The notes beneath the pieces are model-generated. The model had not been told where the DNA came from, did not search any database, and saw only the letters and a list, made by a program, of their open reading frames with translations. Below are positions 1 through 4,885 of a stretch of DNA of 5,274 nucleotides, piece by piece. Numbering within the stretch: the first letter of the stretch is position 1; each line of letters starts with the position of its first letter. Origin of the DNA: Bacillota bacterium (lineage in GTDB: Bacteria; Bacillota; Clostridia; Oscillospirales; Oscillospiraceae); the NCBI GenBank assembly GCA_023406225.1, contig JAEXWS010000019.1:1-5274 (forward strand), in the 5' to 3' direction. The position numbers were made by a program, and so were the translations under genes.

Positions 1-1591
1 GGCCCTGTCCGTGTGCGTGGGGGACACCCCGGTGACCCTGGACCCCATCTACGCCGAGGAGACCGGGGACCAGACCATCCTGGCCCACCTCTATGAGAAT
101 TTGATGCGGGTGACGGTGGACGTCACCGGCAAGACCACCGTCACCGGCGGCATGGCCAAGGACGTCACCCGGGATGCCAACTACGACGGCACCGTGACCT
201 ACACCTTCCGCCTCCGCAGCGCCAAGTGGTCCGACGGGCGGCCGGTGCGGGCGTCGGATTTCGTGTACGCCTGGCAGCGCCTGGCGGACCCCGCCAGCCA
301 GTCCCCCTATGCGGAGCTGCTGTCGGTGGTGGACGGCTACGCCGCGGCCCGGAGCTCCGGGGATATGACCCAGCTCCAGGTGACGGCGAAAAACGACAGC
401 ACCCTGATCGTGGTGCTGGACGGCAATTACGACTGGTTTTTGACGGAGGTGTGCACCTCCCCCGCCACCATGCCTCTGCGGAAGGACGTGCTGCAAAAGC
501 TGAAGGAGGCGGCGGAGGAGAAGAACCTCCAGGCGGAGGAGGCAGGGCGGACCGGCGACGCCCGCTGGTGGTCCGACCCCACCGCCCTGGTGACCAACGG
601 CCCCTACCAGGCGGCGTCCTACGAGGCGGGCGGCCCCCTGGGCCTGGTGAAGAGCGAGCGGTACTACGGCACCCAGGCGGGGCCCAAGGCCCTGGATTTC
701 CACTTCGCCGCCACCGCGGCGGAGGCCTGGCGGCTGTATGAGGAGAAGACGGTGGACGGGGTCTCCCCCCTGACGGAGGAGCAGCTGGCGCAGCGCTCCG
801 CCGGGGAGGAGTGGGCCGGTGTCCCGGAGCTGTCCACCTACGCGGTGCTCTTCAACTGCAACACGTTCCAGGACGGCCCGGTGCGGCAGGCCCTGGCCAT
901 GGCGGTGGACCGCAACGCCCTGGTGGCCGCCGCCGGCGTGACGGCCCTGCCTGCGGAGGGCCTGGTGCCCCCCGGGGTGCCGGAGGACGAGGCGTCGGAT
1001 TTCCGGGGGGCGGACGCCCCGCTGCTGGACAATGATCCGGCGCTGTACCAGGAGCGCTGCGCCCAGGCCCTGGAGCTGCTGCAACAGGCCGGGTACGACG
1101 GCGGAAGGGCCTTGGGGGAGCTGGAGTACCTGTATGTGGAGTCGGACCGCAACGCCGCCGTGGCCCTGGAGCTGTGCCAGATGTGGCAGGACGTGCTCCA
1201 GGTCCGCGTGACGCCCCGGGGCGTCACGGAGCAGGAGCTGTGGGCCGCCCTGCGCACCGGCGCGTACAGCATCGCCGGCGCGGATTTGGGGGCCGTGGGC
1301 AACGACGCGGAGTGCTTCTTGATGCAGTGGACCTCCACAAGCCCGGACAACGTGACGGGCTATTCCAACAGCGCCTACGACACCCTGATGGAGATCATCG
1401 CCAGCGCCGCCGACGGCACCGCCCGGATGGGCTGCCTCCACGACGCGGAGGAGCTGCTGCTGACGGACTACCCCCTGGTGCCCCTCTACACCCGGGAGAC
1501 GGACTGGGAGCTGCGAGAGACGCTGACCGGCGCCTGCCGGGACGCCCGCGGCTGGTTCGTGTTCTCCGGCGTGGTGAGCAGAAACGGATAA
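1..1591 (+). CDS. Oligopeptide ABC transporter substrate-binding protein (OppA-like), 5' end missing
   Basis: This is an extracellular peptide-binding protein of the SBP_bac_5 (OppA/DppA) family, which captures oligopeptides and delivers them to an ABC permease. The reading frame is open from base 2, so the start codon, signal peptide and lipobox lie outside the window; 529 residues are present, which is nearly a full-length mature protein. Family landmarks, in order: the N-terminal LDPIYAEE and YENLMR stretch; KWSDGRPVRASDF (about residues 75-87 of the visible part); WWSDP then NGPY (about 189-202); FNCNTF followed by VRQALAMAVDR (about 284-304); and, near the C-terminus, NVTGYSNSAYD (about 450-460) followed by an AEELLLTDYPLVPLYTRE segment. 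No permease or ATPase gene follows. A hairpin sits 9 bp after the stop, so this is the last gene of its transcript or an orphan binding protein. Family assignment is firm; substrate is inferred. Confidence 0.93.
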   Translation, partial: ALSVCVGDTPVTLDPIYAEETGDQTILAHLYENLMRVTVDVTGKTTVTGGMAKDVTRDANYDGTVTYTFRLRSAKWSDGRPVRASDFVYAWQRLADPASQSPYAELLSVVDGYAAARSSGDMTQLQVTAKNDSTLIVVLDGNYDWFLTEVCTSPATMPLRKDVLQKLKEAAEEKNLQAEEAGRTGDARWWSDPTALVTNGPYQAASYEAGGPLGLVKSERYYGTQAGPKALDFHFAATAAEAWRLYEEKTVDGVSPLTEEQLAQRSAGEEWAGVPELSTYAVLFNCNTFQDGPVRQALAMAVDRNALVAAAGVTALPAEGLVPPGVPEDEASDFRGADAPLLDNDPALYQERCAQALELLQQAGYDGGRALGELEYLYVESDRNAAVALELCQMWQDVLQVRVTPRGVTEQELWAALRTGAYSIAGADLGAVGNDAECFLMQWTSTSPDNVTGYSNSAYDTLMEIIASAADGTARMGCLHDAEELLLTDYPLVPLYTRETDWELRETLTGACRDARGWFVFSGVVSRNG

Positions 1592-1600
1592 AAGAACAAA

Positions 1601-1630
1601 AGCACGGGGCGCCCTGGGGCGCCCCGTGCT
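1601..1630 (+). terminator. Hairpin terminator after oppA-like gene, possibly bidirectional
   Basis: A perfect 13-bp stem (agcacggggcgcc at 1601-1613 with its complement at 1618-1630) encloses a 4-base loop, beginning 9 bp after the oppA-like stop. On the + strand the T-tract is poor (cttgttg). On the - strand the hairpin is followed by tttgttctttt, which is better. It therefore probably stops oppA transcripts mainly through stem strength, and may act as a backup terminator for the opposing ribosomal operon. Confidence 0.7.
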
Positions 1631-1676
1631 CTTGTTGCGCCTGCCGGGGACTGTCTGTCCGCAGGGGCCTGGGGAC

Positions 1677-1712
1677 AAAAAAATTCCCGGAACCCTGGGG
1701 GTTCCGGGAATT
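1677..1712 (-). terminator. Intrinsic terminator of the rplM-rpsI operon
   Basis: On the - strand a 14-bp perfect stem (arms 1699-1712 and 1682-1695, loop 1696-1698) runs into seven T residues (the complement of the A run at 1677-1683, two of which lie in the stem). It begins about 10 bp beyond the rpsI stop codon. This is a textbook Rho-independent terminator. Its position and orientation fit the end of the ribosomal protein operon. Confidence 0.92.
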
Positions 1713-1722
1713 GGAAGAGCAA

Positions 1723-2127
1723 TCAGCGCTTGCTGAACTGAGGCGCACGGCGGGCGGCCTTCAGGCCGTACTTCTTGCGCTCCTTCATGCGGGGGTCGCG
1801 GGTCAGGAAACCGGCCTTCTTCAGGAGGGGGCGGTTGTCCTCGCTGGCCAGCAGCAGGGCCCGGGCGATGCCGTGGCGCAGGGCGCCGGCCTGGCCGGAC
1901 ACGCCGCCGCCGGTGACGGTGGCCACAATGTCCATCTTGCCGGTGTTGCCGGTGGCCTCCAGGGGCTGGCGGACGACCATCTTCAACGTGTCCAGGCCGA
2001 AATACTCGTCGATGTCGCGGCCGTTGATGGTGATGGAGCCGGTGCCGTTGGGGAACAGATGGACGCGGGCCACGGAGGACTTCCGGCGGCCGGTGCCATA
2101 CAGGTAGGGCTTCTTAGACTGATACAT
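1723..2127 (-). CDS. rpsI: 30S ribosomal protein S9 (uS9)
   Basis: S9 is a small-subunit protein whose extended C-terminal tail reaches the P site and touches the anticodon stem-loop of P-site tRNA. The 134-residue product is close to the normal family length. It starts MYQSKKPYLYGTGRRK, has the conserved GRRKSSVARV block (residues 13-22), the S9 signature GGGVSGQAGALRHGIARAL (73-91), the RDPRMKERKKYG block (110-121), and ends in the invariant SKR (132-134) that contacts tRNA. The start ATG is fixed by a strong AAGGAGGA site 8 bases upstream. The gene lies 14 bp after rplM, the almost universal bacterial order, and is followed by a strong terminator. Nothing is unusual apart from probable translational coupling to rplM. 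Confidence 0.99.
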   Translation of the reverse strand: MYQSKKPYLYGTGRRKSSVARVHLFPNGTGSITINGRDIDEYFGLDTLKMVVRQPLEATGNTGKMDIVATVTGGGVSGQAGALRHGIARALLLASEDNRPLLKKAGFLTRDPRMKERKKYGLKAARRAPQFSKR

Positions 2128-2135
2128 GCTCTAAC

Positions 2136-2143
2136 TCCTCCTT
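2136..2143 (-). promoter_or_regulatory. rpsI ribosome binding site overlapping the rplM stop codon
   Basis: The sequence AAGGAGGA (- strand, 2143 to 2136) lies 8 bases before the rpsI ATG. Its first two bases are the last two bases of the rplM TAA stop (2144-2142). A ribosome terminating on rplM would cover the rpsI start region, so the two proteins are likely translated in a coupled, equimolar way. Confidence 0.85.
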
Positions 2144-2573
2144 ATTCCACGTCCAGAGCGACGGGCTTCTGGGCCTGCTGCTCGTAGTTGGCGTCGGCAT
2201 AGATGTGCAGGCGCTTCAGGGAATCCTTCGCCACGGTGTTCTTGGGCATCATGCCGCGGATGGCCACGCGCATGGCGAGATCGGGCTTCTCCTGCATCAG
2301 GATGCGGTAGGGAGTTTCCTTCAGGCCGCCCACCCAGCCGGAGTGGGTGCGGTAGATCTTCTGAACGCCCTTGTTTCCGGTCAGGACGGCCTGGGCGGCG
2401 TTGATGATGATCACGTTGTCGCCGCAGTCGGCGTGGGGGGTGTAAGTGGGCTTGGTCTTGCCGCGCAGCAGGTCGGCCGCCCGGACAGCGGTTTTGCCCA
2501 GGGGCTTGCCCGCGGCGTCCAGGATGTACCACTTGCGCTCGATGTTGGCCTTATTCGCCATAAAAGTGGACAT
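2142..2573 (-). CDS. rplM: 50S ribosomal protein L13 (uL13)
   Basis: L13 is an early-assembling large-subunit protein that binds 23S rRNA. The 143-residue product matches normal length. Recognisable parts are the N-terminus ANIERKWYILDAAGKPLG (residues 9-26), the RGKTKPTYTPHADCGDNVI region (37-55), GWVGGLKETPY, and the signature AIRGMMPKN followed by LKRLHIY. An ATG at codon 5 also exists, but the upstream ATG at 2573 is preferred: GGAGG (2585-2581) lies 7 bases before it, and family members usually start MxTFMAN. It is the first gene of the rplM-rpsI operon, with a clear promoter and structured leader upstream. Confidence 0.99.
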   Translation of the reverse strand: MSTFMANKANIERKWYILDAAGKPLGKTAVRAADLLRGKTKPTYTPHADCGDNVIIINAAQAVLTGNKGVQKIYRTHSGWVGGLKETPYRILMQEKPDLAMRVAIRGMMPKNTVAKDSLKRLHIYADANYEQQAQKPVALDVE

Positions 2574-2643
2574 GGTGTTTCCTCCGTATATTAAAATCTT
2601 GGTTTGCTTTACAAATCAAAGGCTCCGGGGTAAAATCGGAGCA
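2574..2643 (-). promoter_or_regulatory. Probable L13 ribosomal-protein leader (autoregulatory 5' UTR of rplM)
   Basis: The predicted untranslated leader is about 70 bases, much more AT-rich than the genes around it. On the - strand it begins with a hairpin gctccg/cggagc (2642-2637 pairing with 2627-2622, 9-base loop), followed by a weaker ctttgatttgtaaag stem-loop, an AT-rich single-stranded stretch and then the GGAGG site. Many Bacillota carry a structured L13 leader (an Rfam family) thought to let L13 bind its own mRNA and repress the operon. Position and structured character fit; I cannot confirm the match to the consensus without a covariance-model search. Confidence 0.6.
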
Positions 2644-2649
2644 AGACTA

Positions 2650-2678
2650 GTTATAACACGGGGGACAGACCCTGTCAA
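2650..2678 (-). promoter_or_regulatory. Housekeeping (SigA) promoter of rplM-rpsI
   Basis: On the - strand the -35 box is a perfect TTGACA (2678-2673), followed by a 17-bp spacer and a -10 box TATAAC (2655-2650, five of six consensus bases). Transcription should start near 2643, giving a leader of about 70 bases before rplM. The spacing and match make this the best promoter in the window, as expected for a ribosomal protein operon. Confidence 0.9.
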
Positions 2679-2765
2679 CAGAAAAATGATTTACACAAGA
2701 AAAAGCTTTTGTTTTCTATTGATTTCGCAGATTTGCTCTTGAATGCTCATCTTGAATTTTTAATT

Positions 2766-2774
2766 GGGGGGGGG
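2766..2774 (+). repeat. G9 homopolymer in the leader of the exported-protein gene
   Basis: Nine consecutive G residues end 6 bases before the GTG chosen as start of the next gene, and form with the following AG its only purine-rich ribosome-binding segment. Such tracts are prone to polymerase slippage, which would change ribosome-site spacing. Whether the length really varies is unknown. Confidence 0.6.
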
Positions 2775-2780
2775 AGCGCC

Positions 2781-3332
2781 GTGAAGGGAAGAGCTTTGGA
2801 ACGGTGGGGCTTTGCGCTGCTGAGCGCCGTATTGCTGCTGGCGGCGTCCGCTTATGAGCCTGCGATCTGCGGCAGCGACCGCTCTTCCATCGAGCGGTAC
2901 ATCATGGAGACCGCCGGGGAGCGGCTGGGAGACCATGTGGAGCTGCTGGCGGTGGAGGATGTTGGCCCGGACCGCCTCGCGGTGTTCCGCCGGGAGACGA
3001 AAAAACCGGACGATGTCTGGATCGTCCGGTTTCAAAGGGATGAGAATGGGAACTATGCGGATTATTACCACTCTATCCGGCCGATGCTGGATAGAGGAGG
3101 CCGGGGCGTTTACACCGAATATCTGAACGGTCTCGGCGGAGCCGGCCAGGTAACCTATCTTGCAATATGGAATGAGTGCCCGGAGCTGGCGGAGTTCCGG
3201 TTCCATTTTGGAGAAGGACCGGAGCAGGTGGTAAAGGTGTCTGAAAATCCGTCTCTGACCGTCGTGGCATGGCCGGAGGGAGAATCCTCCATGTCCTATG
3301 ATTTTTACGACGCCCAGGGAAGAGAATTATAA
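2781..3332 (+). CDS. Unrecognised exported protein, 183 residues
   Basis: I do not recognise the family. The chosen GTG start gives MKGRALERWGF followed by a hydrophobic run (residues 11-22) and an ASA-type signal peptidase I site near residue 24, so the product is probably secreted or anchored by an uncleaved signal. Cys30 is not in a lipobox. The mature part is acidic and aromatic-rich, with DDVWIVRFQRDENGNYADYY (77-96) and YDFYDAQGREL at the C-terminus, suggestive of a small beta-rich extracytoplasmic domain, but no catalytic motif is visible. The frame is open further upstream to a TTG at 2709, but that extension has no ribosome site and would bury the signal peptide. GC is clearly lower than the neighbours. 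The gene is divergent from rplM and ends 7 bp from the bofA stop. Existence as a real gene is likely but not certain. Confidence 0.72.
   Translation: MKGRALERWGFALLSAVLLLAASAYEPAICGSDRSSIERYIMETAGERLGDHVELLAVEDVGPDRLAVFRRETKKPDDVWIVRFQRDENGNYADYYHSIRPMLDRGGRGVYTEYLNGLGGAGQVTYLAIWNECPELAEFRFHFGEGPEQVVKVSENPSLTVVAWPEGESSMSYDFYDAQGREL
3001..3032 (-). terminator. Perfect 12-bp inverted repeat inside the exported-protein gene; terminator-like on the - strand
   Basis: The arms aaaccggacgat (3003-3014) and atcgtccggttt (3021-3032) are exact reverse complements around a 6-base loop. Read on the - strand, the stem ends in a run of five T residues (complement of 3005-3001), three of them in the stem. 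This resembles an intrinsic terminator for transcripts coming leftward from yaaL-bofA, which have no other terminator after the bofA stop. Function is inferred from shape and position only. Confidence 0.45.
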
Positions 3333-3339
3333 TATGTAG

Positions 3340-3603
3340 CTACAGCACCCACTGGACCAGAAGCAGCAGGATAAATCCCGGCACGCCCAATACGCCGATG
3401 ACCAGCGCGTTCCAGAGATTCAGCCCCAGGGCGATGCCCGTGACGCCCGCCGTCAGGTTGACGGCCCACAAGGCCAGAAAGCCCAGCAGGGTGTTCACCA
3501 GCAGCTTCAGCGCCAGCCGGAGCGGCGCGCTGAACACCCGCAGCAGGGCGATGAGGAAAAAGCCCGCCAGAATGGCGGCGATGATTTTTTGATTCAGGTC
3601 CAT
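3340..3603 (-). CDS. bofA: BofA family inhibitor of pro-sigma-K processing
   Basis: BofA is a small integral membrane protein which, in Bacillus subtilis, acts in the outer forespore membrane with SpoIVFA to hold the intramembrane protease SpoIVFB inactive, delaying pro-sigma-K cleavage late in sporulation. The product is 87 residues, the same length as the B. subtilis protein. It has a hydrophobic segment at 7-24, a second at 31-48, then the diagnostic region NLTAGVTGIALGLN (49-62) and IGVLGVPGFILLLL (69-82), which aligns with the family's C-terminal ILGIPG motif. Asn49 and Asn62 line up with conserved B. subtilis Asn48 and Asn61; the positions equivalent to His57 and Thr64 are Ala58 and Asn65. 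The start ATG has AGGAGG 7 bases upstream, inside the end of yaaL, and the two genes overlap by 10 bases, so they are co-translated. No sporulation promoter could be firmly identified. Confidence 0.92.
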   Translation of the reverse strand: MDLNQKIIAAILAGFFLIALLRVFSAPLRLALKLLVNTLLGFLALWAVNLTAGVTGIALGLNLWNALVIGVLGVPGFILLLLVQWVL

Positions 3604-3857
3604 GTGGCCCCCTCCTCCAGGCGCGCGGCGGCCGCCGCGCTGGGACTGCGCTCCTTGATGGAGCGGATGAGGTAATTGCACCGCGCCTTCACGGCGCTGA
3701 TCTGGTACACGCAGGACTCCACCAGCTCCGGGTCCAGGGCCTGGTCGAACTGGCGGTAGGCCAGGGCCAGGTCGCTTTGGGCGTTCATCAGCTCGGCCTT
3801 CAGCGCCAGCAGCTCCGGGTCCGGCGCGGGCTTTTTGGGAAAGAGAACGGTTTTCAT
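3594..3857 (-). CDS. yaaL: YaaL-like DUF2508 family protein
   Basis: This small soluble protein (87 residues) has no known biochemical role. I assign it to the DUF2508/YaaL family because it precedes bofA, as in Bacillus subtilis, and from its pattern: a charged N-terminus MKTVLFPKKPAPD, a predicted helix ELLALKAELMNAQSDLALAYRQFDQ (residues 15-39), then DPELVESCVYQISAVKARCNYLIRSIKE (42-69), where the late aromatic-L-x-R-x-x-K pattern is typical. The Ala-rich tail (72-87) looks disordered. The ATG at 3857 is supported by AGGAGGG 8 bases upstream. Longer frames reaching further upstream would run through the tadA promoter region and are not credible. It overlaps bofA by 10 bases and is transcribed divergently from tadA, with 78 bp between the start codons. 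Confidence 0.85.
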   Translation of the reverse strand: MKTVLFPKKPAPDPELLALKAELMNAQSDLALAYRQFDQALDPELVESCVYQISAVKARCNYLIRSIKERSPSAAAAARLEEGATWT

Positions 3858-3935
3858 GGCAATGTCCCTCCTGCATCTATGTCTACGGGGAGTTTGGACA
3901 AATATGCCAGTTTTCATACGGGAAGGAGCGGAAAG

Positions 3936-4397
3936 ATGGTGACGGAACAGGAGAAGTGGATGGCCCAGGCCCTGGAGCTGGCCCGGGAGGCCGCGGCGGC
4001 GGGAGAGGTGCCCGTGGGCTGCGTCATCGTCCGGGACGGACAGGTGGTGGGACGGGGCCGCAACCGGCGGGAGGAAAAGCAGTCCGCCGCCTCCCACGCG
4101 GAGATGGAGGCCATCGCCCAGGCCAACGGGACGCTGCACAGCTGGCGGCTGGACGGGTGCGAGCTGTATGTGACGCTGGAGCCCTGCCCCATGTGCGCGG
4201 GAGCCATTTTAAACGCCCGGATCAGCCGGGTGTGGTACGGGGCCAGAGACGAGGCTTTCGGCGCCTGCGGCGGAGTGACGAACCTGTTCCTGGAGAACTT
4301 CCCCAACCCGCCCGCCTTGGTGGGCGGCATTCTGGGAGAGGCGTGCCGGGGAGAGCTGGCGGCGTTTTTCTCCCGGCTGCGGAGGAAAGGGGAATAA
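3936..4397 (+). CDS. tadA: tRNA-specific adenosine deaminase TadA
   Basis: TadA is a cytoplasmic zinc enzyme that deaminates adenosine 34 of tRNA-Arg(ACG) to inosine, letting one tRNA read CGU, CGC and CGA. The product is 153 residues, normal for the family. The cytidine/deoxycytidylate deaminase fold is clear: EVPVGCVIV (residues 24-32); the HAE motif with zinc ligand His54 and proton-shuttling Glu56; and PCPMC (83-87), whose Cys84 and Cys87 complete the zinc site. GALL-like GAILNARISRVWYGARD (89-105) and a family-typical C-terminal GGVTNLF segment follow. The start ATG at 3936 has AAGGAG 7 bases upstream; the in-frame ATG at codon 9 has no comparable site. It is divergent from yaaL-bofA, its relatives in the B. 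subtilis tadA-dnaX-recR-yaaL-bofA neighbourhood, and may be co-transcribed with the rubredoxin 51 bp downstream. Confidence 0.97.
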   Translation: MVTEQEKWMAQALELAREAAAAGEVPVGCVIVRDGQVVGRGRNRREEKQSAASHAEMEAIAQANGTLHSWRLDGCELYVTLEPCPMCAGAILNARISRVWYGARDEAFGACGGVTNLFLENFPNPPALVGGILGEACRGELAAFFSRLRRKGE

Positions 4398-4419
4398 CGG
4401 CGCATGGTTTTGCCCGGCC

Positions 4420-4441
4420 CCTCCATAATAGGGGGTGGAGG
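4420..4441 (+). promoter_or_regulatory. Hairpin able to mask the rubredoxin ribosome binding site
   Basis: In the 51-bp tadA-rubredoxin gap, CCTCC (4420-4424) is complementary to GGAGG (4437-4441), which is the core of the near-perfect GGAGGTGA ribosome site of the rubredoxin gene, 7 bases before its GTG start. The loop is 12 bases. C-rich and G-rich runs nearby allow alternative pairings. The pairing is short and may be chance, since any CCTCC will pair with a ribosome site. Confidence 0.3.
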
Positions 4442-4448
4442 TGACACC

Positions 4449-4607
4449 GTGAAACAGTATGTATGTATCGTGTGCGGCTATGTCTACGAGGAGGAGCAGG
4501 GCGACCCGGACAACGGCGTGGCGCCCGGCACCGTGTGGGCGAACGTGCCGGAGGACTGGCTCTGCCCCATCTGCCACGTGGGCAAGGATCAGTTTGAGGA
4601 GGCCTGA
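4449..4607 (+). CDS. Rubredoxin
   Basis: Rubredoxin is a small cytoplasmic electron carrier with one iron held by four cysteines; in anaerobes it commonly serves oxygen and superoxide detoxification enzymes. The 52-residue product matches the usual 50-54. Both knuckles are present: CIVCG (Cys6, Cys9) and CPIC (Cys39, Cys42), with the family core GDPDNGVAPGT (18-28) and EDWLCP (35-40). The start is a GTG at 4449, chosen because GGAGGTGA lies 7 bases upstream and because the resulting MKQYVCIVCGY N-terminus aligns residue for residue with Clostridium pasteurianum rubredoxin. The glycine that normally follows the last cysteine is His43 here, an uncommon change next to the metal site. It follows tadA on the same strand and may share its transcript, though the functional link is not obvious. 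Confidence 0.96.
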   Translation: MKQYVCIVCGYVYEEEQGDPDNGVAPGTVWANVPEDWLCPICHVGKDQFEEA

Positions 4608-4644
4608 GGCGCCGCGGCCGGCGGAGAAAAGGCGCGGAGAAGAG

Positions 4645-4770
4645 AAAGTTTTGGTGTTATGTAAATTTAAAACTTTTGTAACAATTCCTGCTGGTTTGCT
4701 TAACAACTCTCCTGTATCTTAATACTTGCAAGAGACAAAACTTCTTTTCATCCAATCTTCCAAGAAATAG
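4645..4770 (+). other. AT-rich non-coding stretch between rubredoxin and terminator
   Basis: This stretch is abruptly AT-rich against GC-rich flanks and holds no credible gene on either strand; the only frames through it are tails of shadows. It contains an inverted repeat AAAGTTTT/AAAACTTT (4645-4652 with 4669-4676, 16-base spacer) and an 8-base palindrome CTTGCAAG (4725-4732), and ends in the hairpin at 4773-4802. It could be a long 3' UTR of the rubredoxin transcript or a small RNA gene; no convincing promoter was seen. Confidence 0.35.
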
Positions 4771-4772
4771 GG

Positions 4773-4803
4773 AACAGGGCCAGCCGCAAGGCTGGCCCTG
4801 TTT
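4773..4803 (+). terminator. Hairpin terminator between rubredoxin and the converging membrane-protein gene
   Basis: A perfect 13-bp stem (aacagggccagcc at 4773-4785 with its complement at 4790-4802) has a stable gcaa tetraloop and is followed on the + strand by tttctgtct. On the - strand the following bases (ccctatttctt) are weaker but still T-rich. It lies between convergent genes, so it probably ends the tadA-rubredoxin transcript and may also stop the opposing one. Confidence 0.75.
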
Positions 4804-4885
4804 CTGTCTGCATGCGCCGCAATTGTAAAAATCCCATGAATCCTGTCGAAAACGGTGGTCCCGGCGGGGCGTTCGTGATAGACTG

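Noticed and set aside
838..1350. Open frame of 170 codons on the - strand inside the oppA-like gene
   Set aside because: It is antisense to a clearly coding peptide-binding protein, its product is low-complexity Ser/Arg/Ala-rich, and it has no ribosome site. Such frames are common in GC-rich genes.
1174..2187. 337-codon + strand frame spanning the oppA 3' end, both terminators and rpsI
   Set aside because: It crosses two transcription terminators and runs antisense to S9, with a Gly/Arg/Ala-rich product typical of GC-rich shadows.
2709..2780. TTG at 2709 as start of the exported protein
   Set aside because: There is no ribosome binding site, the extension is AT-rich promoter-like DNA, and it would place 24 residues before a normal signal peptide.
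3564..3590. Short CCGCC/GGCGG hairpin followed by six T residues on the + strand inside bofA, as terminator of the exported-protein gene
   Set aside because: The stem is only 5 bp, and 6 bases separate it from the T run, which is too weak for an intrinsic terminator.
3858..3935. Sporulation sigma-E promoter for yaaL-bofA: GCATATT at 3907-3901 on the - strand matches a -35 element
   Set aside because: A -10 element at the expected distance matches poorly (CGTAGACA against CATACAAT-like), and the better CATAGATG lies too far away. No convincing SigA promoter for either tadA or yaaL was found here either.
4608..4803. SRP (4.5S) RNA gene, expected near tadA in many Firmicutes
   Set aside because: The conserved GGTCAGGTCCGGAAGGAAGC-type apical loop is absent from this stretch.
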